A stretch of DNA of 64,000 bases from Rhabditophanes sp. KR3021 (Eukaryota > Nematoda > Chromadorea > Rhabditida > Alloionematidae). Below the pieces are notes generated by a model. The model worked only from the letters and a program-made list of their open reading frames with translations. It searched no databases and was not told the DNA's origin. Below are positions 12,301-25,000 of the stretch, in pieces; the first letter of the stretch is position 1; the number at the start of each line of letters is the position of its first letter. Location: positions 3,410,001 to 3,474,000 of the forward strand of contig CAUJLY010000001.1 of assembly GCA_963281155.1 (NCBI GenBank). The letters are read 5' to 3'. Position numbers and translations under genes: made by a program.

Positions 12301-14603
12301 GCCATCATTGACGGTCGTGCAAATGTGTGTGCATTGTTTGTTAACACATAAATCAAAACGAGACGTCGGCATCTTCGAAACCACATTACTCACTTTTAAT
12401 CCTTTTTGGTTGCCGTTTATTACTGCATCCGAAATGAGAACAACATTGGGATTGTCAAAGTTGGAATATTCTTCTGCTGTTTTATCACCAACCTCATCGT
12501 AATCTTGTAAATTAATATAGCTTAGTGTTCTGTCATTTATGGAATTGAAATAAAGTCTTTCGCCAAGTTTGGAAATTGAGAAGGGATTTCTTAAGCCACT
12601 GGAAAGAATCTCCACATTAGTACCTGTTTGCAGGTCCGCTGATAAAATTGAATTTGATCCTGATTCCGCCCAATAGAATTTATTCAATTTAGAATCGATT
12701 TCTATACCCATCGGTGAACTACCTATTGGAAGTTGCAATAATGTCGTTTCATCGGATCCATCTACTTTAATACTCTTGAAAATAAAGGCCCCGTGTTTTT
12801 TTTCTGTAAACATTATGATGCCAGACACAATATCATATGCAAAACTATTGGTATTTTTTAAGAACTTTGAAAAATAAACGATTTTCCTGCTCTTACTTTC
12901 CATACTCATCATTTCAATTTTGCCATTTTCACTATCAATCCAGATCAAATTTTGACCAATATAATCAACCTTGAATGCTTCGATGGCTTCTTTCTTATCA
13001 AAACTATGAACAGTTTCAATCAATGTATCGTTCCATTTACCTCTCATAACTTTATACTCAATTCCATCGAGCCAATATATCCATTGTCTACGACTATCAT
13101 AATCCAGATCTTGAATCTTTAAGAAAGTATTTGAATCATTCTTATGCAATGGTCTAGGAATTAGCTCAGGTGTGTCTAAGGAAATATACAATAAATTTGT
13201 AGCCGATGCAATAAACAATACTTCTTCAATTCCATCTGGATTACATGTCTTCCCATTGGATTTCAATTTAATACCCACTGGGCATTGGCACGAATAAAAA
13301 GGTTCGCCCGGATGAAGAATGCAAATATCTGAGCAATCTCCATTATTAATAGCACATGGATTTGGATCAGTTCGAGGGGGTTGATTTTGGACAGCAACTA
13401 ATGCGAAGTCTTCGATATTACTTGAGTTGGCAATCATCTTACTGGTATTTTCACAAAAGTTCTTTTTGCAATAATATATAGAACCAGAATTTGTGTTAGT
13501 TGAGGTCCAGTAAATTTTGTTGTCATAATGATCAATATGAGATGTTTGAATATTTGCGATGATTGGTTTGCAAGAATTCCGTTGGTAAAAGTCACACACG
13601 AATATTTCTGAGGAAATACTATTAATGGCAACGTAATACAATTTCTTATTTACTAGGTCTAAGGTTAAAGAAGTCAACCTGTACACATTATCCTTTTCCA
13701 AGTTTTCCTGAAAAGGATGTTTATCATGATGCATTCCATTCATAAAACTTCTTTCAATTCTCTTGCCATGTTTGTTAATCCAATATAAATACCCATCAAT
13801 TGGATCAACAGCAATAGACTCTAAGTTAGTTAGTCCTTTTGAAATAACAACACCGCACTTTGAAGGAACATCAACCCGACACACATATATTCTACCTATA
13901 ATTTCAGATATTTAGAATACGTTTTAATTGAGAAGCTATTTGGACTAAAAGATGTGGTCCATTTGCTTTCTAAATAAATTGTTATCTCATTTGACTTACC
14001 CGTATTTTGAATCGGATCTGTGTCAATTGCTACAAACAAATTTTTCCCAATCCAATCGAATGCCAAAGACGTAACCATCTCTTCCCCAATATGTTCAATC
14101 AAGTCAAGTTTCTTTTCGACTTTATTGCTTTCCAAATTAATAACCTTAATCTTCTCTCCACTTTCTTTCACCCAATTTTCATTACAAAACGCTTTGTTCG
14201 AGGCTGCGTCAACAGCCATAGCCAAAGAGGATAACGTGTCGACATCATGGATCACCACCCTGCTCTCATTAATTCCATTCTTATTTACCAGCAACTTCAT
14301 AAAAACTACCGCCTTTTGTTTTCTACCAACGATTGAGATAGTTGAGGGGTAATTGATGGCTTTACCTTCGAAATTTAGATTATTCGATTGTACATTATTT
14401 GGCGTTATCGTTTCAACAATCTCATCTAAAACATAAAGATCAATTAATTAGCTAAATTAGTGCCTTTGATAAATGTTTAAAAGTGTAACTATTGTTTTGT
14501 GTAATTGATGTTATCACTGGTATTCAAAAAATCATTCAATCTTACCTGCCTCACAGCGCCATACAAAAAACAATGTGATTAGAAGGTAGTATAGTATATT
14601 CAT
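6326..14603 (-). CDS. LRP5/6 (arrow)-like Wnt co-receptor, complete
   Basis: Six exons (minus strand): 14603-14546, 14425-14000, 13895-11937, 11640-10063, 9297-8872, 7281-6326; all GT-AG, all joined in phase, 1,800 residues. The first exon is a signal peptide (MNILYYLLITLFFVWRCEA). Four YWTD-type beta-propellers alternate with EGF-like modules near residues 342-379, 678-712, 997-1036 and 1356-1396. Three LDL-receptor class A repeats follow (about 1402-1439, 1461-1490, 1492-1552; the second is split by intron 5 and reads CPDDNSDELYC after splicing), then one membrane helix (about 1572-1596) and a 200-residue tail. This order is specific to LRP5/6/arrow, the Frizzled partner that binds Wnt and recruits Axin. 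It is longer than vertebrate LRP5/6 (about 1,615). The tail has PPPS (1705) and a PPPPY (1743) but no clear PPPSPxS motif. Introns 4 and 5 hold antisense relics. Confidence 0.93.
7403..7448. repeat. 23-bp tandem duplication in LRP intron 5
   Basis: Two perfect head-to-tail copies of a purine-rich unit (TTGGAAAGGAAGGAAATTTA plus AGA), about 100 bp before the antisense ORF relic begins. This may be a simple replication-slippage product or lie near the edge of the inserted segment; the sequence alone does not decide. Confidence 0.8.
7551..8798 (+). pseudogene. Antisense relic in LRP intron 5: C2HC zinc finger plus GIY-YIG-like nuclease, three frame steps
   Basis: Lies wholly inside LRP intron 5 (7282-8871) on the opposite strand. 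Coding signal runs through four segments in changing frames: 7551-7808, about 7802-7900, 7909-8733 (274 codons from ATG 7909) and 8706-8798. Each change is a -1 step located at a short A-run, as expected from single-base deletions. The main segment has a C-x2-C/H-C finger (FQCLECKRYFSGQSCLNNHL, then HRSC) followed by a GIY-YIG-like core: VYLFAN, then KYILYVGESVDIKGHMGGHM, then a SEDHA...RD helix and an ATN...G..YYW end resembling the LEM-3/ANKLE1 branch. The Arg expected eight residues after the YVG glycine is His. AATAAA follows near 8838. Host coding exons carry no frame errors, so decay rather than bad sequence is likely. Family assignment is tentative. Confidence 0.5.
9589..9924 (+). pseudogene. 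Antisense relic in LRP intron 4: PD-(D/E)XK/Vsr-like nuclease fragment
   Basis: Open on the plus strand from 9589 to the TAA at 9922-9924, inside LRP intron 4 (9298-10062) and antisense to the host gene. The core reads KKVLLLEIDGGYLF, then about 15 residues on KFERQQRCDRMQNKYCEDNG, then LRLIRISH and a helix. This E-x-D-G-x-x-x-F / D-x-x-K-x-x-Y-C / L-I-R-I pattern matches small restriction-endonuclease-fold proteins known from large DNA viruses and scattered in animal genomes. There is no in-frame ATG before the conserved core (the first is at 9754), so this is a fragment or lacks an upstream exon. The His common after DG is replaced by Leu. No viral or host gene product should be assumed. 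Confidence 0.45.
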
Positions 14604-16574
14604 ATTCTATAGATCAAAATATACACTTTAGTTACCATCAAAAATGTTTAAGGAATGTAGTCGTAAAATATATCCAAAATAAATATTCGCCTCACCATAA
14701 ATAGCTCCTCACTTCTTTGTTATTGTTCTGGGACCTCAAAATAATAGACGTTGTATAGATGTGTATGTGTGGCAGACTTAATTTGCAAATGGACACAGGA
14801 AAAGTATATATAAATAAATATTTTAGATGTATTTAAAGATATTAACTATGGAGACATATATCTTCTAATAATACAATACTTTTTAAATAGCATCAATTGT
14901 ATGGTCCTGAAATAGTTTAGACAGGAAAATGTGTGTGTGTAGTTTTTATTGTTATTGCTAATAAACAAAGGGAGGGTGATGATAAGATGTCTATTTTTTT
15001 TATAAAAAGCGTATATAAAGCATATAAATAACAAAGGAGATTCGATCATACTGAATGAACATTTAAATGCTTTGATACTAAATTGGGGTGTAAATTGTTT
15101 GATACTAAATCGGCATATATATTAAATTAAGATCATATACAAAGGCTCCTCCTGTCAAGGATTTAAGAAAGATGGATTGGTTTTAGCCCCACTCATCTAG
15201 ATGACCTTTGCATTGATAGCTTAATTTATATAGAAGTTTTGATCATCTCCTTAAATAAATGTGTTAGATCCATCTGTTGGTAAAGGCCATGACTGGACCA
15301 TAGCATTTGGTAAAGTCGTTAAAAAGTGCTATAAAATAGATATCAAAGTTTACGCTTTCCTATTATATTGGTGTTAATGTTATGATTGAGAAGTGAAGAG
15401 CGACGGTAATAAAAAAGATGTGGTTATAAATGTACTTTTTTGAATATGCATTTATTTTGTTTAGTATAAACTTTGATATAGTAAAAATAATAAAAATCGA
15501 GGGAATTAAGAAGGAAAGAGAGTAAAAAATTTGGATGGCAGAGGGTTGGATAAATAAATGGCTTAATGGTTCCCATAAAATCACATAATAATCAAGTCAT
15601 AAATCAGATCTATCTTAGTAGTTTCGTTTTCGTCTCTTATTTTTTGTCAAAAATGTAAAAGTGACCTTTTGCCTTGTTATAAAAAAGTATTGCAAAATTG
15701 TTGAAAAAAGTATTGTAAAATTGTTAAAAAAAGTATTGCAAAATTATTGCGAGTCGTGTACACCACAGAGGTAAATGTATAATCTCGCATGTGTATTAAT
15801 GTTTGCGGAAACGATTATTCTTAAAATAAACGAATATTAATGAGCCATTTTGAGATCAAATCCAACGTAATGTGCGAAATCAATTTAAAGTGCAAGTTAA
15901 AAAATGAGTGTGATTTATGCCATTTCAAATCACTGTGGCTGTGTTGACAATTCCATTTATCAAAAAAGTCTTTTACAAGAGATGTAATTTGGAAATTTAA
16001 TTGCCTGGACAGTCATTGTTTATTGGAGTTGTTAAAGTAATTTATTGTAAGTCTTTTTTGAATATGCATATCCATTACTTTTAAATTAGTACCTGTATTT
16101 ATTTATGCTGTATTTATGTATCCAGGCCATGGGTTCTTTTAATGTGTTTTGTTATGGCCATTTTAATGTGTTTAATTAAGTTATTTCATTTTCGAAAAGG
16201 ATGTGGAAGCATTTCAAATGAAAGTTAGCATAATATTTATGCTTTTTAATGACTTGTTCTATGTTTACTAAAAGTAATAAGTATAAATCTACTATGACAT
16301 AACTATCGTTTAATTTTGTGAAAATAGATAAGTATTTACGTTAAAATGTATTGTAAAAAATTTAAAAGGATAAGCTAGCGTTAAGTTAAAAGTTTATTAA
16401 TTATAAAAACATTACATTCAAAACAAATGTGTTGCATAAACATAAATTTGTGTGATAATTTGTTTTTGAGGCATCAAGTATATCTTCCCACATACTTCCA
16501 ATTTTGAATGTTAATGTCAGTTCCTTCAAATAATAATAATATTTTGTGAGAGCGAAGAAAGATTTACACGAAAG
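14604..16574. other. Intergenic region upstream of the LRP5/6-like gene
   Basis: Separates the LRP start (14603) from the GPCR stop (16575); both genes are on the minus strand, so the LRP promoter must lie here. No conserved core promoter element could be identified with confidence. Contains the 23-bp repeat at 15681-15749. Confidence 0.6.
15681..15749. repeat. 23-bp tandem repeat, three copies
   Basis: Three head-to-tail copies of AAAAAAGTATTGCAAAATTG plus TTG, differing from one another by one to three bases. No coding potential. Confidence 0.85.
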
Positions 16575-19072
16575 CTAAATAATATTTTGTTGACCCGTAG
16601 TAATGTTCTTTAATTTTGCTATTGATGTGGTGGTTCCTCCGTTATTTGCTTCTGTGTCAGAATTGGTAAGTAACAAAGACTGGGAACATTTGGAATTGGT
16701 ATCGTCAAAGAAACGCGGTGAATGTATTACTGAGTTGCCATCGTATTGCACCGGTGTCACGGATTTTGAAGTCATTTCGTGCATTGATAATGTTGGATCG
16801 TCGTTGGCTATCACAATTGATGGTGGAATTTGAAAATGGACATTGATCGAACTCTCATAGTTCTCAGACTGATCGGGGCCTTCTTTGTTTGATGTAAGGA
16901 AGGATTTGAAGGCTGTTGAATAAGGCTCAGATGGTCTTCGACCGTTTGGATCTTTGGCACATGTTAGTCCGCAAATTTTGAATCGGTATTTGAAAAAGAC
17001 TCTTTTAAATTCCTGAAAAATATTCATAGGTAAAAAATCTAAGACACACATTTTTTTCACTTGTTACATTTATAGAGGTTTGTTGCATGGGTCAAAAAAT
17101 TAACGTATGATGCCGATATAACGCTCATTTGAAAGAATAACATAGGACTCGAAGTGTCTATAGCTATTTTTGACACCACACGGGTATCTTCGTTACGGGT
17201 AATTTTTTTTGTGAACTTACATTTCTGAATTGGCCACTCATGCAGCAATACACCAAGAATGTCGAACAGCTACTCAATAAACTCATCAAATCGAGAATAT
17301 CTCCGAGGTTGTTATAAATATGAAGTCTAAATTCTTCAGAAAAAAGACCGCTGCATACAGCCATCATTCCCTGAGGAGCTTCAGTTATTAATACAAGCGC
17401 CACAATTGACAGCAACATGCGGGTTGTTCTATCTGTTTTTCCACCTTTGGCTGTTTGTGAAACACTTTTTCTGCTAGCACTCACTCCAGACCTCGAACTT
17501 GGGGAGGAATTTTTTTCTATCAGACTGTAATGACTTCCGTTATTATTAGCAACGGCTTTGGGCCCGGCCAGCAAATAGTTGTTTTCGGTTTTGGCATTAA
17601 TTTCAGTTGATGGTGGAGAATACTTGGAACTGCCTTTGAACAATTTCATTCGGTTTTTTTGGACCTCATTAAGGATACGCGTTAACAGCCAAACCAATAT
17701 TGTGAGTAAAATGCAAGGAATTAACTTAAAAACGACTCCAGAAATCCAAAAAGCGAGTCTAAAATAGTTTAATTAATGGGATTTATATTTAAATGTAGAT
17801 TATTATGAATTAACAATATATAGCAAGTAGATTATAATTTACAGACTTTGTGTCGTTTCCTAATTGTATAACATTTTTATTTATAACTTACCTAAATACT
17901 AGGCAATAAGAGTCCAACGCTAAATCAGAAACCCCTGGAACATAAGCCAATGCCTCGAGATATCTGTCGTCTGTGATTTGACAATTTGAAGACAGCAATT
18001 CTTCAACAATTTTATAAGTTAAAAAGTTTGGAATATTGATGAATGTAACTCCAGAAATAACAAGTCCTATGGCAATATACGAATGCTTGAGCACAATCTG
18101 AGTAGAACTTGCATTTCCCCGAGACCGTAAAGTTACGTATCTAATTAAAGCCAGCATTACCGAAAGCCACACACTTGATGAATGACCAATTAAAGACAAA
18201 TGAGCATGTGCGATAAGGAACCTAAAAATAACACCATTAATTAGGCCGTTTCTTTTAAATTAATGATGCAATTGTGTAAAAAATAATTTTGTTATGGCGT
18301 GACGTTTGTTTACTTATCTCAACAAAGGAATTTTGATTTTCGTCAATTCATTGAAAACATATAACAATGTGATGTCATTTAAATATCTTCATGTAAATGT
18401 CAACTATCAAAATATGATATTTAAAACGCACTCAACAAACTCAAGACTCTCCACTTTAACTGTAAAGTGTAATTTTTGTTTAAAGTCATAAACATAAAAT
18501 ATAATTTGTAAATATAATTCATATATACAAATTCATAGATTTATCTGATAAATACAAATCATGTATACAAATTGAATGAGTATCTTATAAGTGCAATTAA
18601 TAAATACAAAATCATGGAAATAACTAAAATATAAGTTGACCGTTGTAATTGATAAATATTTTTATGAGTTCTATCTGACAAATGAAAATGTTTCAACTTA
18701 CATTGCCCAACCTTTACTCCAATGACCCGGATAGCAATCCGTAAATGAAACGAATGTAAAATGAGTTGTGAAAATTAAATTTGAAAACAGAACTACTGTA
18801 TCACAAAATGCCATCGCCAAAAGAATCATATTTACAGGAGTTCGCATCGTTTTCCTAAAACAAACTGTAAAAACAAAAATATTATTAAGGGTTATGTACC
18901 TCGTGAGGACAACAATATTACAGAAATTACATCCTGCTCCTAAGACACAAATTATAATTGAAAGATATGTGTGAATCGGCTTGTAGACAGCACTGACAAT
19001 CTTTAAAGTATCATATACAATAGATTCATTGGGTGCTTGGAATATCACAGTTGCACACTGTGACAGCTCCAT
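16575..19072 (-). CDS. Rhodopsin-family neuropeptide GPCR, FMRFamide/myosuppressin (DMSR) type
   Basis: Five exons (minus strand): 19072-18900, 18854-18702, 18221-17892, 17758-17221, 17012-16575; 543 residues, frames continuous. TM1 carries GAGCNFCNIVVLTR and TM2 begins KTMRTPVNMILLAMAFCD. The end of TM3 is LALIRYVTLRSR, where DRY is replaced by IRY, as in peptide receptors whose motif is (W/F)RY. A long, Ser-rich third cytoplasmic loop precedes the diagnostic KTDRTTRMLLSIV and LITEAPQG of TM6. TM7 reads LGDILDLMSLLSSCSTFLVYC and is followed by MSGQFRNEFKRVFF (helix 8). This LITE(A)PQG plus NLGDxxD layout is typical of myosuppressin/FMRFamide receptors, which couple to G proteins at the plasma membrane. 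The first intron is only 45 bp. The C-tail of about 140 residues is Ser/Thr-rich. The ligand cannot be told from sequence. Confidence 0.88.
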
Positions 19073-22000
19073 ACTGTTTCAATGGTAATAATTATTTAAA
19101 TAAAAGTCAGATTGGGTTTTGCGAATAGTAAGTTGGCACCGTTTGTTGCAATTTATTAGATAGATTCGGCCTAATTAGCAGATCGTGAATAGTTTTTAGT
19201 ATGGAATAAAAAAGTATTTGTTTGTGTCTGCCTGTGGCTTAATACACAAATTCACAACATAATTTTGCCCCTTATATTCAGTAAATTTTATCCACACGCC
19301 AACTGATAAACTTTCTTCCCTCCAAATGAAATGGCAATTCAGCAAAAATTTGGCAAAACAATTGATGAAACAAGGTTTTTGTCTGAAATTGAAAATATAT
19401 GCTAAAGAGTGAATTAATGAAATGATATAATAAATATATTAAAAAGTATAATATTGCTTTATTTAATATTAAGAGAACGTCACGGGTGTATACTGCCTTT
19501 GACACTTTCGAATTAAAATGGCACTAATGGCAATGACTGATGAAGAATAAAAAATTACTTAAAGGTCACATATCTCAAGAACAACAGTTTAATGTTTTTG
19601 TTGTGAACAAATAAAATGATAGCGATGGCATGACGATGATGATAAATAATATTATACCCAGCGCACACTTTATTTGGAATACTTATTATTATTTGGTGAT
19701 ATCAAATAAAGATGCAGGCCATGATGCCTTTCTAATTAGATCTTTATGAATTGTCCATCAAAATTAAAATAAGGCCCAATGGGTGCCATTATTACTTCAT
19801 TAATCATAAATTGGATATAGATACATATACTACTCTTATTATACTCTTCATACTAAGTGTAATGAGACGACATATATCACGTTTACATCAAATCTATAAT
19901 ATATTTATTCCAAATGTATGCTATAGTTATATCAAATTTATATCAATTTTTTGCCCACTTTTTTCATTGAAACTTAAATGTCAAATGAAACCTTTCTTTG
20001 CGGGCCTTTTTAGGATACGGGTGAAATACTTGAATAAATATATATTTATTTGAATAGACTTTTTAAAAGATATGTTACATAAACAAATTTAGATATAAAT
20101 AAGTGTTATTTCAGCAAATACTAGTCAGACATCCTAAATTAAGAATGGAAGATGCCAAAGTTTAAATGTATTTATAAAACCGTACAAGAGATAATTGGTT
20201 AAAGTTTGTCCTCAAGTTGTCTCCACAATTTTATTGTCGTTGCTAATTAAGGAAACATAAGAAATTGGGAAATTGTTACACTTTTGCGACAATAAAAGTG
20301 CAATATTTTAGTGGAAATTGGTGACATTTTTATAATGTCAAAAGTAATATTGCGCAAGCCTCACATTTACAAAAGGTTGAACGTGAACTTTTGGTTGTAC
20401 AATCAGTCTGTGCAAACGTTGGGTAATTATTATACTTCCAACAAAAAAAAGCTGTAGTTGTAAGAGAATTGGACGAAGGAAAGACTAGAGTGATCAGAAG
20501 CCATATAAATACAAGTACATACCATTAATAGCATTTGATTTGTTGTAGTATGCATTTGATTTATGTAGATACTTGCAAAAATCTATTTGTTACGTAATCT
20601 ATTTAACCATACTTTATGCTTTATGGTTTAAACTTTATATTTGTTTTTAAAAAAGCTTAAATTGCCATTATAGTCAAGAGAATGGAATGAATTTGAGGGT
20701 GAATTAATCAGGAGTGAATTAAATGATTGTTTATCATCCGCATACATTATCCCTTTCGGTATTATTTATTCTGCACTGCGATTATATATTTACGTTCAAA
20801 CCGTTTAGACATATTCAAGTAACATTCAACAAGCATTCAACTAACGTTTAACTAACTTTCAACTAACAAAAAAGTCTTCCTGTTTTGACAAATCGTAAAA
20901 GGACACACTTTTGCGTATATTAGAAGTACAAGAAACGTTACTATTTTTATTAAATAAAATATGTTTCAACTGACTTCCGAAAGATGTCCTCACATTTTTG
21001 GATGCAAAAACTTCCGTTCAGAAAACTAAACATGATGAAAGTAAATATGTATATCCGCTTCAATATATCTATCTCTGTCTTAATATTTGTATGTATGTTT
21101 ATGAAGATTATATAAGGAATTATAAATGGTATTAGAAACAATTTGCAAACAAGTCAATACTGTTAAGATAAGTCTCTTAAAAAAGTTGAAACGATTTGAC
21201 AAAAAGTGAAATAAATTTGTCAAAATTTCGCCAAACTTTTTGTTTTACCGATGAATCGGGAGGACAGAGTAAAATAATGTATAACCGATACAATTTCCTA
21301 TTTTTGCAGAAGGCACAGTTAAATAAGGAAAGAATATCTAAATGTATTATATTTAGTTGTAAAATGTATGCATCCTTAACATTCGCCCATCTGCTTCCAA
21401 TAATTAGGGGGCTCAAACTTTTTTATCCTTTATGTCAACACTTGAATCCACAACCAAATTGAGTATTGTAATGTGGTTAAACTTAAAAAATACATTTTAA
21501 GTAGAAAGTGTATATAAAGATCATACTTTGTTATTTTGTAATTGGAAATGCGAAAATAACGGAACGAATTTGGAAAACTTCTAATATAAAAATGTGGCTC
21601 GTAATAGGCCACTCTATAGTTGCGTTAATGTTATCAAATAAAATTAACATAATGCCACTTTATTATGTGTGTCTCTTTTTTGAGTGATATATTATGAATT
21701 TATATTCCAATAAAGTGGTAATAATTTTTTACATACAGTAATGAGTTTGAGAAAACATTTACATCTTAAAAGGTAAAAGATATTTATTATGGGACTATTT
21801 TTAGTTGATGAATGAGATTGTTGTTTTGTAGGATTCGAAATGTCAAAAGACTCCTACGTACTAACTAAATTCGGCTTATCATCAATTATACAGAACTTAT
21901 TCATGGAAAGTCTTGTCTTTTATTCCTGGTACATGTTGCCTTTTATTTACTTAATTGGTAATTAAAATACATTTCGAACTTCGCAAAAAGTATCTATCAA

Positions 22001-25000
22001 ATTGGTAAAATTGTATCCATTCGACGGTTAATTTTAAATGTGTTTAGCATGTGGGTGAAAGAGATATACAATTTCAGTATTGTAGTATATCTATGAATAT
22101 CTTATTCAAAAGTTGGATATTTTTTACACATAACAAATATTTAACAAAAAAATTAAATCATGTGGTAAACGCTAAATGTGTTCAAAAAAGTGCTACTAAC
22201 TTATTGAAAACCTAGTGTGCAAAATATTATATTTGAGATATTGAAATAATTCGCAATGTTTAAATTGTTTAGGGTATTTCAAATATTGAAAGCTCGAAAT
22301 GGCACGACCCGTCTTTAACCTATTTTTGAAGAAGTCTTATGCAATAATGTCTTTGAATGAGTGAGATTCTATATTAGATTTGAAAAGTTTAGTCCCTGAC
22401 AAAAGTTAATTTTTATACACGTGAGAAAGTTAAACGCTTCGTCGCCTATACTTTAAACCGATTCAATGGATATATTCACTAAAATAACAATCTCTTTGCT
22501 TAAACTTTATTTTTTGGCAAAATATGCTTAAAAAGTAAAAAAGGGCCTTAACTTATTTGGAATAACTTCGATACTTTTTCAGTTGTAGTATGAGAAAAAG
22601 GTTGAACTGAAAAATGATTACGGATGCTATTATATATTATATATATTATATAAATTATACATACGGCATTGTTTTGAGCCACTTTTTTTGTAAAATACAA
22701 CAATACTTGATGGATACTCTTAATGAAACATAGCCAGAAAATAGAGTGACGAATCGTTGAAACATGTCAACTGTTTTGACTACTAAAATATTACCAATAA
22801 ATAGAAACATCTAAAAGGCGGATTTGGTTTCTTAATTAAAGAATGTCATTTAATAGAATAAAGCAAAAGTTCCTATGTTTTTGTTTCTATGTTTGGCATC
22901 TTCTAATTATTCTTAACAAACAATTCATTAGCCCAAGAAGTAAATACATTCATTTGATATTCCTTATTTTTTCGTCACTAAAAAGACAAAGAATAGAGGC
23001 AGATTTAAGCGTAAAATGTTTAAACAACAACAAACTCCATTGTGAAATCTTATTTATAAAAAGTAAAATATTCATCATAAATAGAAATATTAAATTCTTT
23101 TAGTCTTTCTGAAAAGATAATTAGAGCTGCTGGGGCACCATCAAAACAAATTTTAAGATACAAAAAAAGAGTTTGTCATTAGACTATATATTTTTTGTAG
23201 CAAATTAATCCCTTTATCTTTCCCAAATGATTTTAAATGTATGTGTGAATAGCTGATTACAATAATAAAAAATACACTTTCTACAAATGCAACCATACAT
23301 GTAATCAGAAATATAATCAGAAATATAGTTATAAATACAATCATTAGCTGTCGTGCCACAAAAACTAATCAACAGCACATTTAGCAAAATTTAAATACCA
23401 CTGATTTTACAACACCATACTAAATATGTATTTTTATTATTGTAATCTCTCAACTTGACAATGTTTATCCTGTTGAACTGTGACATTTGCGGTAATGAAT
23501 GGAATATGTTCTCCTTTATTGTGTTTGTAAATAAATTTATATGTTACCCTTTAAAAAGGTACCAGATTTGAATTTACAAAAAGCGCAAGTGCCGTAATAT
23601 TAGACGTCAGGGGGGGTTAATGGTTTGTATTGTTATCATTGTGTTGAATGAAAAGCATTCATCACGGTACCAGTGTTAATCACAAAAAAGTTGAATCGCA
23701 AAGAGAGAGAGGTGTATCTAATGTTTTCCCACGGTATAGCATGCTAGATTCGCGGGAATTAAAAAGGTACAGGCAATATTAAATGGATGACAACATTCTA
23801 AAGTGATCAACACTGTGCAACTTATCAGATCTAACAAGTACTTTATCTGTTTGGAGAAAAGAGAGGCAACAAAGATGAAACACAGGTAAGGAGGATATTA
23901 ATATATGAAGGTATTTAAAAAAGAGAAACACATATATCCACAACAGACAATCAAAGTAAAATCTTATCATATGAATAATGCATAATTTATGTATTATATA
24001 CACATATTCACTATACTTATTTTACCTTGTACTATGATTGTTGCTTAGGTTAAATAATCAGTATAAACACAATAAACCTACAATCATCCACCAACATACT
24101 CCAAATAGTTAGTTGATCAAAAACGTAGTTTTTAAATAACACTAAAGTTAATAATTAAGATAATCAAGAGAAATGTATCATAAAAGAATTTTGAATAAAC
24201 AAATACAAACACGTACTTGAGGAATAGACTTAAAAGATATCCTTAAAAATAACTCTAAAAGAAAGACTTAAAAATTGAGTTAAAAAATGACTAAAATAAT
24301 TGAAAATAAATACTTTAAATATTGTCAAAAACTCAAAATTTAGAAAAAACTTGAAATATAGTAAAATAACAGAATACAAAGCAAAATAAATACTTAAAAT
24401 ATGACAAAATAGGGCAAATTTATATTTTATCATATGGCAAAACGTGATTCAAAAGCTTTCAATTTTGAAAATAGTTTCAAATTACATGTGCAAAATAATA
24501 CAAAATAATAATGATAATAATATAATAACAGTACAATAAGATTATTTATTTGTGGATATATTTAGTATAGTAAGTATGGATATTAGATACTAAGTAGTCA
24601 TTTTTCAACACCTAAGGTCATACATTTGAAATGTGCAATGTTTTAAAAATTGTTGAATATGTTATTTACTAAGATAGCTGCAAGATTAATTTGAAGAACG
24701 TCTTTGTGAAAAACTTATAGTATGTATGACAAAGGGTAATATTAAAAAAATGATTTTTAATGCATTTTTGTGATCTAAACTAGAGAGACCCCCTTCAACA
24801 GGGCATATGATGCTTTGGGGTTGTAAGTTGTGAGATAATGTAAATAATAGACTAAAAAATCTCCGGAAACAGTCAATGCCTAACACTTGCCCAATCTTTC
24901 TTCCTGAAAGACCAGGGTGTGTGTCCGGAAATCTGGCGGCATGTATTGAATATTTACATTCAAAATATTAAATTTAATATGGACCAGTTGGATGGATGTA

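Noticed and set aside
19751..20053. A 100-codon plus-strand ORF
   Set aside because: Low-complexity Ile/Phe/Tyr-rich translation of A+T-rich DNA; about one such ORF is expected by chance in this window.
24680..24960. Possible Tc1/mariner transposase scrap (HMMLWGC-like reading near 24808)
   Set aside because: Only a few residues fit, the spacing to the next expected motif is wrong and no terminal repeats were seen.
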